From assembly GCF_001591165.1 (NCBI RefSeq), contig NZ_BCUG01000002.1:62001-126000 (forward strand): a DNA stretch of 64,000 bases, read 5' to 3'. The notes beneath the pieces are model-generated. The model saw nothing but the letters and a program-made list of their open reading frames with translations, ran no database searches and was not told the DNA's origin. Both the position numbers and the translations under genes were made by a program. The DNA is from Thauera butanivorans NBRC 103042 (GTDB lineage Bacteria; Pseudomonadota; Gammaproteobacteria; Burkholderiales; Rhodocyclaceae). How positions within the stretch are numbered: the first letter of the stretch is position 1; each line of letters opens with the position of its first letter. Of this stretch, positions 19,251-26,282 are shown piece after piece.

Positions 19251-19666
19251 TGCGCCGCCTGCCGCCCGGCACCCTGCGCCGGCTGCGCATCAAGTGGTTC
19301 GTGCTGGGGCTGGCGCTGGGCACCGGCTCCATGGCAGCGCTGGCGATGTATGCCGCCGCCGTAATGCCGCCCGAACTGGCCTACCGCAGCCCGGCGCGCA
19401 ACGTGGCGCCGCTGCCGCCCGCGCCGCTGCCCCTGGCCCCGGCCGTCGAACTGCCGCCCTGCACCGGGCAGGGCAAGGATTGCTGGGACGACGACGCCCC
19501 CGCCAGCCGCCCGCGGCGGCTTGCCCCGCCGGCAGTCATGCCGCCCGGCTACAGCCCCGTCCGCACCGTGCCGGAACCTGCGTCTGCCGCCCTGGTGTGC
19601 CTCGGCCTGGCCGCTCTTGCCCTCACCCGCAAATCCCGCAACCCCGTCACGGAATACACATCATGA
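19247..19666 (+). CDS. Membrane protein with PEP-CTERM-like C-terminal sorting signal
   Basis: A 139-residue protein. The N-terminus is basic, then one membrane segment (about 16-36). A Pro/Ala-rich middle follows, with one cysteine pair (CTGQGKDC, 72-79). The tail has the three parts of a PEP-CTERM signal: VPEPA at 108-112, a hydrophobic stretch (about 114-126) and a basic TRKSR cluster (127-131). In Rhodocyclales such signals are processed by exosortase (EpsH/XrtA-type) during export. Finding one inside a phage early operon is unusual. It could also be a chance Pro-Ala-rich tail with a second membrane helix. Confidence 0.72.
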   Translation: MMRRLPPGTLRRLRIKWFVLGLALGTGSMAALAMYAAAVMPPELAYRSPARNVAPLPPAPLPLAPAVELPPCTGQGKDCWDDDAPASRPRRLAPPAVMPPGYSPVRTVPEPASAALVCLGLAALALTRKSRNPVTEYTS

Positions 19667-20076
19667 ACCTCGCCCCCTCCGTCATCCCCTCGCTGGCGCA
19701 GCAGGTCTATGCCGCCGCGGCCGACATCGAGCGCCGCCGCGCCGAAAAAGCGCTGGGCCAGAGCGCCGGCGACGAGGCGCGCGAACTGTTCGGGCGCCGC
19801 ACCACCGCGCAACGCGCCGCGCACTGCACCTGGATGCTCGATGCCGCCCGCGCCGCCGCGCCGTGCAGTGTCCAGCAGATGCGCGACCACGCCCGCGTCT
19901 GCGGCGACGACATCATCAATCCGAGCACAGCGAAACTCATCGCAAAAGGGCTGGCCGACCGCGGCTGGATCGAGCACACGCATGAGCGAAAGGGCAGCAA
20001 CGGCCCGCACCTCTACACCCTCACCCCCGCCGGGCACCGCGCCCTGGCAACCCTGCGCCGCATCGTCGGCGTGTAA
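19663..20076 (+). CDS. Winged-helix hypothetical phage protein
   Basis: A 137-residue protein. The second half (about 65-135) is a winged helix: SVQQMRDHARVCG.., IINPSTAKLIAKGLADRGWIEH, then a wing THERKGSNGPHLYTLTPAGHRAL. It is ATGA-coupled to the preceding PEP-CTERM-like gene. A regulatory role in the phage early region is inferred. Confidence 0.75.
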   Translation: MNLAPSVIPSLAQQVYAAAADIERRRAEKALGQSAGDEARELFGRRTTAQRAAHCTWMLDAARAAAPCSVQQMRDHARVCGDDIINPSTAKLIAKGLADRGWIEHTHERKGSNGPHLYTLTPAGHRALATLRRIVGV

Positions 20077-20095
20077 CCCACCGGAGCCCGCAGAC

Positions 20096-20692
20096 ATGCA
20101 CATCCCCACCCTCGACGACATCCGCGCCGCGGCCGACCGCCTGGCCGTCGCGCACATGGCCACCACGGCCCGCGCCGCCCTGTGCCAGGACGAAATCAAG
20201 GCCGCCGTCCAGCCCATCTACGACCGCCACCGCGCCGGCATGGACGCCGCCGCCGAAGAAGAGGCCGCCGCCCACCGCGCGCTGCTCAACCTGCTCGACG
20301 CCGCCCCGCAGCTCTTCGACAAGCCGCGCAGCATCAACGTCAACGGCGTGCGCGCCGGCTACCGCAAGGCCGAAGACTCGCTCGATTGGGGCGACGACGC
20401 CGCCCTCATCAAGCGCATCCGCGCACTGCTGCCGGCCCAGGCCGACCTGCTCATCCGCACCGAAGAGACGCTCGTCCTCGACGCCCTGGCGCAACTGCCC
20501 GCCGCCGCGCACCAGAAGTTGGGCATCAACCGCATCACCGGCGCCGACAACCCCTTCGTCACCATCGGCGCCGCCGACGTCGAAAAGCTCGCCCAGGCAC
20601 TCATCGCCGACGCCATCCGGCGGCATGGCGAAGAGGACAAGCCCGCGGTGCGCAAGGGCAAGGCCAAGGCGAAAGCGAAGGAGGCAGCGTAA
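20096..20692 (+). CDS. Gam-like host-nuclease inhibitor protein
   Basis: A 198-residue protein like Mu Gam, which coats DNA ends and blocks exonucleases such as RecBCD. Visible support: the length, an N-terminal long helix pair (about 20-70, AAAEEEAAAHRALLNLLDA), then the Gam-type beta strand SINVNGVRAGYRKAEDSLDW, and DLLIRTEETLVLDAL. The C-terminus is Lys/Ala-rich. Its position in the early operon agrees with Mu gam. The next gene overlaps its TAA. Confidence 0.8.
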   Translation: MHIPTLDDIRAAADRLAVAHMATTARAALCQDEIKAAVQPIYDRHRAGMDAAAEEEAAAHRALLNLLDAAPQLFDKPRSINVNGVRAGYRKAEDSLDWGDDAALIKRIRALLPAQADLLIRTEETLVLDALAQLPAAAHQKLGINRITGADNPFVTIGAADVEKLAQALIADAIRRHGEEDKPAVRKGKAKAKAKEAA

Positions 20693-20979
20693 TGGCTTCC
20701 GCCCCCCTCGCTGTGGTCACCATTGGCTACAAAACCTACCTGCTGTCCCGTGCCAAGGCCACCAAGCTGCTCGAACTGATGAGCGAAGCCGTTGAATGCG
20801 ACTGGGACTTCTCGGGTTGTGTCCGTAACTACGTCGTCGGTGAGGCACCGAACGTGGAGCTGAGGTTCATCGAACCCAGCCAGGTCGTGATGCCCGACGG
20901 CGTTTCCTCCCCCGCACCCGCCAGCCGCCGCACCGCCAAGGCGATCACACGGCAGCCGCTGCGCCTCGCCAACAAATAA
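20692..20979 (+). CDS. Hypothetical phage protein
   Basis: A 95-residue protein starting ASAPLAVVTIGYKTYLLSRAKATKLLELM, a small alpha/beta fold, with a variable basic tail. The start overlaps the stop of the Gam-like gene (TAATG), with GGAGG just upstream. No family recognised. The following 131 bases (20980-21110) hold no gene that I can support. Confidence 0.68.
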   Translation: MASAPLAVVTIGYKTYLLSRAKATKLLELMSEAVECDWDFSGCVRNYVVGEAPNVELRFIEPSQVVMPDGVSSPAPASRRTAKAITRQPLRLANK

Positions 20980-21110
20980 CCGCATTACCGCAGGAAACCG
21001 ACGGGCACATATCGGAACCAGCCGGCACGGAAAAAGCAAAGGCCCGCCTTGGCGAAAGCCGCAAAGGGCGCCGGGAACCGGCAACCCCCCACGACCAACG
21101 GAGCAACACC

Positions 21111-21401
21111 ATGAACAAAGCTGCACTGATCGACGCCATCCACGGACGGCTCGGCACCAACAAAACCACCATCGGCGCCGTGCTCGATGCGCAAGCCGCC
21201 GTCATCGGCGACCACCTGGCCGGCGGCGATGCTTACATCGAGCGCGAAGCCGTCCTCCCTGGCCTTGGCAAACTCAAAACCACCGAGCGGGCCGCACGCA
21301 CGGGCCGCAACCCGCAGACCGGCGCGCCGGTGAGCATCCCCGCACGCACGGGCGTGAAGTTTTCGGCCAGCAAGGCGCTTACCGATCTGCTCAACGCTTG
21401 A
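21111..21401 (+). CDS. HU/IHF-family DNA-bending protein
   Basis: A 96-residue member of the bacterial histone-like family. It starts MNKAALIDAIHGRLGT like HU, has the conserved GLGKLKT.ERAARTGRNPQTG arm region with the Pro that intercalates at the arm tip, and ends in FSASKALTDLLN. Phage Mu transposition needs host HU; here the phage encodes a homologue, which may help assemble the transpososome. GGAGCAACACC precedes the ATG. Confidence 0.92.
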   Translation: MNKAALIDAIHGRLGTNKTTIGAVLDAQAAVIGDHLAGGDAYIEREAVLPGLGKLKTTERAARTGRNPQTGAPVSIPARTGVKFSASKALTDLLNA

Positions 21402-21478
21402 CCCGCCTGGCTCGATGGCCTGCCCGGTAACGCGGGCGGGCCATCCGGCGAGTCTGGTAACGACCACAGGAGACAACC

Positions 21479-21553
21479 ATGCCACTGCTCGAACGCATCG
21501 CCGACCTGATCGCCGCCATCCTGCAATGGCTCATGCCCATCGAGGACGAATGA
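21479..21553 (+). CDS. 24-residue phage peptide
   Basis: A very short gene, MPLLERIADLIAAILQWLMP plus an acidic end, an amphipathic helix. It has a good site (AGGAGACAACC) and its stop overlaps the next ATG (ATGA), which argues that it is translated. Function unknown; it may mainly couple translation of the GemA-like gene. Confidence 0.5.
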   Translation: MPLLERIADLIAAILQWLMPIEDE

Positions 21554-21990
21554 GCATGCCCGCCCAATCTCCCGCAGACCGCATCGCGCTGCGTCGCCGT
21601 GCCATATTCGCCGCCTGCAAGGCCGCTGGGCTGGATGACGGCGCCCGCCGCCAGCTCGTGCGCAACATCACCGGCTGCGCCAGCCTGGCCGACTGCACCA
21701 TCGGCCAGCTCGGCGAGGTGCTCGACCACCTCAACCGCGGCAAGCAGGGCTACGCCGGCCGCAAGCGCAGCACACCCAGCGCCGACCGCGCCCCGCTGCT
21801 CGGCAAGATCGATGCACTGCTCGCCGAGCTGCACCGCGTCACCGGCCAGGTGCATACACTCAAGTACGCAGACGCCATCGCAAAGCGCAACGGCTGGGCC
21901 GAGTGCGTGGATTTTGCCGATGCGGCGGCGCTCAAGAACATCGTCGGCGTGCTCAACCGCACGCTGCAGTACAAGATCGCAGGCAAGTAA
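21550..21990 (+). CDS. GemA/gp16-family phage regulatory protein
   Basis: A 146-residue protein of the Mu GemA type, which in Mu modulates host gene expression and DNA supercoiling. Recognisable features: IFAACKAAGLDDGARRQLVRNITG in the first third (residues 18-41), LGEVLDHLN, and a C-terminal helical half ending VGVLNRTLQYKIAGK. It lies directly before the Mor-like gene, as in Mu and many relatives. The ATG at 21550 overlaps the preceding stop. Confidence 0.85.
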   Translation: MSMPAQSPADRIALRRRAIFAACKAAGLDDGARRQLVRNITGCASLADCTIGQLGEVLDHLNRGKQGYAGRKRSTPSADRAPLLGKIDALLAELHRVTGQVHTLKYADAIAKRNGWAECVDFADAAALKNIVGVLNRTLQYKIAGK

Positions 21991-21993
21991 ACC

Positions 21994-22434
21994 ATGAAGC
22001 GCCGCGCACTCCCCATTCTGGAATCCGACCTGCCCGCCACCGCGCAAGACCTGGTGCGCCTGGTCGGCTGGGCCAAGGCCGAGGCGCTGATCCGCGAGAT
22101 GGGCGGCATCCCCTTCCCGGTGCCCAAGGGCGCGGCCAACAACCCCGCCGGCGCGGCCCGCTTCGAACGCCTGTCCGAAATCGTCGGCCAGCGCGGCGCC
22201 GCGCGCATCGTCGCCGAGTACGCCGACGACATCCTCTACATCCCCAAATGCAAGCTCGCCATCGCCCGCGCCCGCATGCGCGCCATGAAGGCCCGCTGCG
22301 ACGCAGGCGCCACGCTCGAAGAGATCGCGCTGGAGTTCGACTGCACCACGCGCTGGGTCAGCATGGTGATGAAGCGGCCGGACGATGCCGACGGGCAGGT
22401 GCTGGAAGCGGGTGGGCAGATGGGGCTGTTCTGA
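21994..22434 (+). CDS. Mor-family middle/late transcription activator
   Basis: A 146-residue activator of the Mor/C family. The central dimerisation part is IVGQRGAARIVAEYADDILYIPK (about 66-88), and the C-terminal helix-turn-helix is GATLEEIALEFDCTTRWVSMVMKR. Mor in Mu activates the middle promoter that makes C, which turns on late promoters. No separate C gene is seen here, so this protein may act directly on the late region, perhaps through the repeated element found before 24863, 34664 and 39667. Confidence 0.88.
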   Translation: MKRRALPILESDLPATAQDLVRLVGWAKAEALIREMGGIPFPVPKGAANNPAGAARFERLSEIVGQRGAARIVAEYADDILYIPKCKLAIARARMRAMKARCDAGATLEEIALEFDCTTRWVSMVMKRPDDADGQVLEAGGQMGLF

Positions 22435-22457
22435 ACCGACACCACAGGAGCCTTGCC

Positions 22458-22688
22458 ATGAAACACAACGCCACCCTGCGCCAGCAGGTACTCACCCACC
22501 TGTATGCCGACCGCGAAGCCGCCCCGCGCGGCGGCTGGGTCAGCCTCTTCGACCTGCGCCAGGCGCTGGGCGAGGTCGAATTCGCCCTGTCCGTGCTCGA
22601 AGAACTCGGCCACGTCCGCCGCGACGGCAACCGCTACCGCATCACCGGCCACGGCGTGGCGGCGTGTGAAGCCGGCCACGGCGTTTGA
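22458..22688 (+). CDS. Small winged-helix protein
   Basis: A 76-residue protein: HNATLRQQVLTHLYADR, WVSLFDLRQALGEVEFALSVLEELGHVRRDGNRYRITGHG. This is a compact winged helix-turn-helix. CAGGAGCCTTGCC precedes the ATG. Probably a phage regulator. Confidence 0.75.
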   Translation: MKHNATLRQQVLTHLYADREAAPRGGWVSLFDLRQALGEVEFALSVLEELGHVRRDGNRYRITGHGVAACEAGHGV

Positions 22689-22753
22689 TAACGGGCCGGG
22701 CAGGCAGGAATGTTCTGATGGCAAAATCCACGGTTCATCAAAAGGGGGAAGCC

Positions 22754-23341
22754 ATGAAATCCATCATCATCGCCTTCGTCTTCGCCGGACTGTCCGCGCC
22801 GGCAGTGGCGCAGGTGTACAAGTGCACCGAGGGCGGAAAAACGGTGTATTCGCAGATGCCGTGCCCCGTTCCCAGTCAACCAGCCGCTCGCGCGGCAAGC
22901 CGTGCAGCGGTCGAGCAGAGTCCCGAGGAAATGCGCCGCGAGGTCGAGGCGGAGTATGCGCGGCTGCGTGCGGAGGCGGAGAAAGAAGCGGAGGTCGAGG
23001 AGGATGGTGACCGCTCCCTGCCGGTCCCGCTGTCCCCAAGTGAATCACGTTATAGCGCGCGTTCGCACTACACGCGGGCCGAGCTAATGCAAATGGTTGG
23101 CAATGGGCGCTTTCCCGAGCAGGGGGCCGTCTCGACAAAGGTGGATGCCATGAGTTTTGACGCATGTATCGTTGCTGCAGATGCCGTAACGAAGCCCTTG
23201 CGCGGCGCTTATCCCGTCATCACCGTTGTAAATACGAGCGTGATGTACACGGTCAAGCTCTGGACAAACGATGCCGCAATGACAATTACGTGCAGCGCTT
23301 TCGACGGCAAAATGATCGTTACTACGGCTCCATATCTCTGA
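22754..23341 (+). CDS. Secreted DUF4124-like protein
   Basis: A 195-residue exported protein. A Sec signal peptide covers about residues 1-19 (cleavage after PAVAQ), then the DUF4124 pattern VYKCTEGGKTVYSQMPC with two cysteines, a charged coiled-coil stretch (about 60-95) and a C-terminal domain with two further cysteines. Host genomes of this group encode many DUF4124 proteins, so this looks like host-derived cargo. AAGGGGGAA precedes the ATG at 22754. Function unknown; its place between Mor and the BRO gene suggests a moron. Confidence 0.8.
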   Translation: MKSIIIAFVFAGLSAPAVAQVYKCTEGGKTVYSQMPCPVPSQPAARAASRAAVEQSPEEMRREVEAEYARLRAEAEKEAEVEEDGDRSLPVPLSPSESRYSARSHYTRAELMQMVGNGRFPEQGAVSTKVDAMSFDACIVAADAVTKPLRGAYPVITVVNTSVMYTVKLWTNDAAMTITCSAFDGKMIVTTAPYL

Positions 23342-23351
23342 ACCAGTAGTC

Positions 23352-23381
23352 TTGACAGCTATGCCAAATAGGGCGCAAACT
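23352..23381 (+). promoter_or_regulatory. Candidate promoter of the BRO leader RNA
   Basis: A perfect -35 TTGACA (23352-23357) is followed after 18 bases by a weak -10, CAAACT (23376-23381). It lies just after the DUF4124 stop and would start a leader of about 210 bases before the BRO gene. Confidence 0.4.
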
Positions 23382-23389
23382 CCGCAGCG

Positions 23390-23599
23390 GTGCTCAACAC
23401 ACCATCCGCTAGCGGCCTGCCCCGCGCCCGAAAGTCGTGGCTTTTTTACGTCCATAGGTTTCCTATGGCCGGGTGGCGCGCAGCCATACAACACCCGCAC
23501 AAGCGGGGAAAACTGCGGGCTGTCTAGCGGCAGTGTTGAAGCACCCGGCCGCCCTCTCAACAGGGGCGGTCAACTCAACAAATCCGCTAGGAGGCCATT
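23390..23599 (+). ncRNA. C4-like regulatory leader RNA before the BRO gene
   Basis: A structured leader. CTAGCGG (23524-23530) is complementary to CCGCTAG (23584-23590), directly beside the ribosome site GGAGG. Nested inside, TGTTGA (23534-23539) pairs with TCAACA (23557-23562). CCGCCCT (23549) with AGGGGCGG (23562-23569) gives an alternative local hairpin. Further upstream are a perfect hairpin CCATAGG-TTT-CCTATGG (23452-23468) and the palindrome CCGCTAGCGG (23406-23415). The same plan recurs at 33786-33908. It resembles the P1/P7 C4 antisense RNA that controls an antirepressor. Confidence 0.6.
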
Positions 23600-24322
23600 A
23601 TGGCTGCTCAATCCCTCGCTGTTTTCCAGTTCCATACTCACGCCGTGCGCGTGTTCCCGACCGATGATGGTCAATCGTTCATCGCCGTCGCTGCTGACGT
23701 AGCCCGCGCTCTCGGATTCCAGGACGCCCGAGACATGACGCGGTGCGTTGATGACGAGGACAAAGGGTCGGCAGAAGTGCCTACCCCTGGTGGCACGCAG
23801 CGCATGCTGACCGTCAACGAGTCCGGCATCTACGCCGCGACCTTCCGCAGTCGCAAAGATTCGGCCAAGGCCTTCCGCCGCTGGATCACCGCCGAAGTCC
23901 TCCCCAGCATCCGCCGCACCGGCGCCTACGGCCAGCCCGCCATGCCTGCCAGCCTCGACCTCGCCCGCGAGATCGGCGCCCTGCGCGACGAACTGCGCAC
24001 CCAAAGCGGCATGATCCTGGACCTGTACCGCAAGCTCGACGCCGCCCGGCGCGGGCACATCGCCGCGCAGCGCGGGCAGCTTGCGGCGCTACGCGAAGTG
24101 GCCGCGGTGCGCAACGCCCAGCACGCCCAGGCGGTGCAGGACGGCATCGACGCCGTGCTGCGCATGGAGGCCGAAGGCATGCCGCGCGACGAAATCGCGC
24201 GGGCCACCGGCAAGACGCGCAACTACATCCGCCAGATCGTCTTCCGCGCCCGCAACGGCCGCGGCGGCGAGCATGGCCCGGCCGACCCGGCCGGCCAGGG
24301 CGAACTGGCGCTGGAGGGCTGA
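23600..24322 (+). CDS. BRO-N domain protein (antirepressor-like)
   Basis: A 240-residue protein. Residues 1-110 form a BRO-N domain (LAVFQFHTHAVRVF, FIAVAADVARALGF, RMLTVNESGIYAATFRSRKDSAKAFRRWITAEVLPSIRRTGAY). Then comes a helical linker and a C-terminal HTH-like part (GMPRDEIARATGKTRNYIRQIVFRAR). BRO-N proteins often act as phage antirepressors. GGAGG precedes the ATG but is covered by the complementary block in the leader, so translation is likely controlled by RNA pairing. Confidence 0.88.
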   Translation: MAAQSLAVFQFHTHAVRVFPTDDGQSFIAVAADVARALGFQDARDMTRCVDDEDKGSAEVPTPGGTQRMLTVNESGIYAATFRSRKDSAKAFRRWITAEVLPSIRRTGAYGQPAMPASLDLAREIGALRDELRTQSGMILDLYRKLDAARRGHIAAQRGQLAALREVAAVRNAQHAQAVQDGIDAVLRMEAEGMPRDEIARATGKTRNYIRQIVFRARNGRGGEHGPADPAGQGELALEG

Positions 24323-24325
24323 GCC

Positions 24326-24535
24326 ATGTGCGAACACGTCTCCCGCGAACAACTCTCCGGCCTGCTCGCCGAAGCGGCCCGCATCGGCGGCTGCATCCGC
24401 TCGCTCTCCACGGCTGCCGAGCTTGTGCAAACCGGCAGCGGCCTGCCTGATCAGAGGCTGGCCGATACCATCGTGTACGATATTTTCACCGTCATCGGCA
24501 TGCTGGCCGGACAGGTGGAGGAGATGAGCCAATGA
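24326..24535 (+). CDS. Small helical phage protein
   Basis: A 69-residue protein beginning CEHVSREQLSGLLAEAARIGG. It is helical, with two cysteines and no known domain. It lies 3 bases after the BRO gene and overlaps the next gene by ATGA, so all three are one unit. Confidence 0.68.
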   Translation: MCEHVSREQLSGLLAEAARIGGCIRSLSTAAELVQTGSGLPDQRLADTIVYDIFTVIGMLAGQVEEMSQ

Positions 24536-24741
24536 GCATTTCCGACGCCTATAAGAGCTGGACCGGTGTGGCGAGCGGCCTGGCCAGCGCGCGCGCCGTG
24601 GCCCAGGTGCTGATCGAGTGCACGCCCGGTCCCGGCTGCACGGTGGACGAGAGCAACCTTGCCGCCGACCTCGCGGGCGCCATCCAGTTGTGCCTGGATG
24701 CCGCCCAGCAGGCTTACAATGAGGTGCCAGCGCCAGACTAG
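24532..24741 (+). CDS. Small phage protein, related to the moron protein at 33524
   Basis: A 69-residue protein. The pattern SARAVAQVLIEC, then DLAGAIQLCLDAAQQAY, matches in order and spacing the 84-residue protein encoded at 33524-33778 (ARAVASALTDFLPC, DLIGAVAVCLDDARRHL). The family is otherwise unknown to me. Both members sit downstream of a C4-like leader, one directly after BRO and one as the first moron gene. Confidence 0.7.
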   Translation: MSISDAYKSWTGVASGLASARAVAQVLIECTPGPGCTVDESNLAADLAGAIQLCLDAAQQAYNEVPAPD

Positions 24742-24804
24742 GCGCCTCGCCACAATACGGCCGCCGCCTCTGCCCGCTGCTCAGCGGGTACGCGGCGGTT
24801 CTCA

Positions 24805-24862
24805 TTCCCCCTCGAACTGATTCACCCTCCGGCGCGCGGTAGCCCCGCCGCATCATGCGGCC
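24805..24862 (+). promoter_or_regulatory. Late-type element 1, before the lysis genes
   Basis: CCCTCGAACTGATTCACCCT (about 24809-24828) is followed by a hairpin GCCGCAT-C-ATGCGGC (24847-24861) that ends one base before the ATG at 24863. Related elements occur before 34664 and 39667. It is in the position of the Mu lysis promoter. Confidence 0.5.
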
Positions 24863-25036
24863 ATGAAATCCGGCCGCCCATGCTCCCGCTGCATCCACTT
24901 CACCCGCCCGCCCGATGACCGCATGGTCGCCCTGGGCTGGGGGCGGTGCGCGCATCAGCCCGTCGGGCACTACACGTCGCCGCACGCGGCGTGCCGCTTC
25001 GACCCGCCGCGCTGGCGCGAGGCCCGCCATGCGTAA
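24863..25036 (+). CDS. 57-residue cysteine-rich protein
   Basis: A short protein with CSRCIHF near the start, GRCAHQ in the middle and AACRF near the end, a four-cysteine pattern likely to bind zinc. The stop overlaps the endolysin start by 8 bases. A similar Cys-rich protein (CCQRCVHL...) is encoded at 29782-29955, suggesting a small phage family. Its start lies directly after the hairpin of late-type element 1. Confidence 0.6.
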   Translation: MKSGRPCSRCIHFTRPPDDRMVALGWGRCAHQPVGHYTSPHAACRFDPPRWREARHA

Positions 25037-25496
25037 GCCGGCCATCGGTCTCGTCGCCAGCGCGGCACTGGTCGCCAGCCTGGCGGGCTACGAGGGCTAC
25101 CGTGCTGCCGCCTACCGCGACAGCGTGGGCGTTCCCACCATCGGATTCGGCGCCACCGCCGGCGTGGCCATGTCCGACCGCACCGACCCCGTCCGCGCCG
25201 TGCAGCGCCTGGCGGCGGACGCCCAGGCGCACGCGCGCGACGCCGCGCGCTGCATCGGCGACGTGCCGCTGTACCAGCACGAGTTTGACGCCTACGCCAG
25301 CCTGGCCTACAACATTGGCACCGGCGCATTCTGCGGCTCCACGCTCGTCAAAAAGCTGCGCGCCGCGCCGCCCGACTACCCCGGCGCCTGCGCCGAAATC
25401 CTGCGCTGGACCTACGCCGGCGGCCAGCGCCTGCCGGGCCTGGTCAAGCGCCGGGCGCAGGAATACCGCCTGTGCATGGACGGCTACCCACAATGA
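25029..25496 (+). CDS. SAR-type endolysin, GH24 lysozyme
   Basis: A 155-residue muramidase that cleaves peptidoglycan. Catalytic Glu22, Asp31 and Thr37 have exactly the T4-lysozyme spacing (E-8-D-5-T) in GYEGYRAAAYRDSVGVPTIGFG. Residues 5-20 are weakly hydrophobic and Ala/Gly-rich with a preceding Arg-Lys, a signal-arrest-release segment as in P1 Lyz or phage 21 R. The enzyme would therefore be exported by Sec and released when the membrane is depolarised; no separate holin is obvious. It is ATGA-coupled to the Rz gene. Confidence 0.92.
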   Translation: MRKPAIGLVASAALVASLAGYEGYRAAAYRDSVGVPTIGFGATAGVAMSDRTDPVRAVQRLAADAQAHARDAARCIGDVPLYQHEFDAYASLAYNIGTGAFCGSTLVKKLRAAPPDYPGACAEILRWTYAGGQRLPGLVKRRAQEYRLCMDGYPQ

Positions 25497-26002
25497 AGCC
25501 CGAATACCTCGCCGATCTCGCAGGTTTGCTCGCGCTGATCCTCGGCGCCGCCCTGTGCGCCTGGCTGGGCTACCAGGTTGGCCAGCGCGACGTCGACGCC
25601 CTGCGCGCGCAGTACGCCCGCGGTCTCGCAACAGCGGCCGAGCACGCCAGCCGGAAACTGCTCGACGCGGTCGAGCGCGGCGACTTGCTCACGCTGGAGC
25701 TTGCCGCCGCCCGGCTGGCGGCCGAATCCCACTCGCAGGAACTGCACCATGACATCCCCCGCGTTACCGACGGCCGCGCTTGCCTGCGCGAGCCTGCTCT
25801 GCGCCTGCTCGACCGCGCCCCCGGTCTATCAGTGCATGTGCCCGCGCCCGCCAGCGGCGCTGCTGCTGCCGATGCCGGCCGCGTTGCCACCGATGCCGAC
25901 GTCTCACACTGGGCCATCGACGCCGGCGCACAGTACGCCGAGTGCGCCCGCCGCCTCGACGCCCTGATCCGCTGGCACGCCCAGCCCGCCGATAGCGAGT
26001 AA
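25493..26002 (+). CDS. Inner-membrane spanin (Rz-like)
   Basis: A 169-residue protein with an N-terminal membrane anchor (about residues 8-27) and a periplasmic helical domain (about 30-90), the usual Rz plan. The start overlaps the endolysin stop. A second gene, the outer-membrane spanin, is embedded in another frame of this gene (25749-25967). This explains the unusual composition of the C-terminal half, which is longer and more Ala/Pro-rich than a typical i-spanin. Confidence 0.85.
   Translation: MKPEYLADLAGLLALILGAALCAWLGYQVGQRDVDALRAQYARGLATAAEHASRKLLDAVERGDLLTLELAAARLAAESHSQELHHDIPRVTDGRACLREPALRLLDRAPGLSVHVPAPASGAAAADAGRVATDADVSHWAIDAGAQYAECARRLDALIRWHAQPADSE
25749..25967 (+). CDS. 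Outer-membrane spanin lipoprotein (Rz1-like), embedded in Rz
   Basis: Read one frame ahead of Rz, ATG at 25749 gives a 72-residue product. It has a short signal (TSPALPTAALACASL), a lipobox LCAC for lipidation at Cys20, and a Pro-rich mature part (APPVYQCMCPRPPAALLLP...). These are the hallmarks of Rz1, which spans from the outer membrane to Rz. It ends inside Rz, so it is fully nested, as in lambda. Confidence 0.82.
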   Translation: MTSPALPTAALACASLLCACSTAPPVYQCMCPRPPAALLLPMPAALPPMPTSHTGPSTPAHSTPSAPAASTP

Positions 26003-26006
26003 CGCC

Positions 26007-26282
26007 ATGGCCCTGCACATTGCCCTCGACCCCGTTCTGTATGTCGGCCGCGGCTACACCCAGCCCGACGGCTGGGCGCAGCAGGCGCCGTTCGAGCTGG
26101 TGTTCAGCGTGTTCATGCTTGGCGACGGCCGCGCGCGCGTGTTCGGCGCGCACGGCACGCTCGACAAACCCACGTTGCTCAACCTGGCCGCCGAACTGCG
26201 CAGGCTAGGGGTGCACACCGTGCTGATGCAGCGCCACGGCGTCGAGCGCGAAATCGACATCGCCACCCCGGAAACCGCATGA
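26007..26282 (+). CDS. Hypothetical phage protein
   Basis: A 91-residue protein with alternating strands (LVFSVFMLGDGRARVFG) and a helix (KPTLLNLAAELRRLG), no recognised family. It follows Rz by 4 bases and overlaps the next gene by ATGA. Confidence 0.7.
   Translation: MALHIALDPVLYVGRGYTQPDGWAQQAPFELVFSVFMLGDGRARVFGAHGTLDKPTLLNLAAELRRLGVHTVLMQRHGVEREIDIATPETA

Noticed and set aside
21994-22434. A tyrosine or serine recombinase function for the Mor-like protein
   Set aside because: Length, DILYIPK block and C-terminal HTH fit Mor/C activators, with no recombinase residues.
23352-23702. Open frame running through the BRO leader, with a stretch resembling small Ash/Icd-type phage peptides
   Set aside because: Its only start is a TTG inside the -35 box and it runs out of frame into the BRO gene. 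Structured-RNA evidence is stronger, though an Icd-like leader peptide cannot be excluded.
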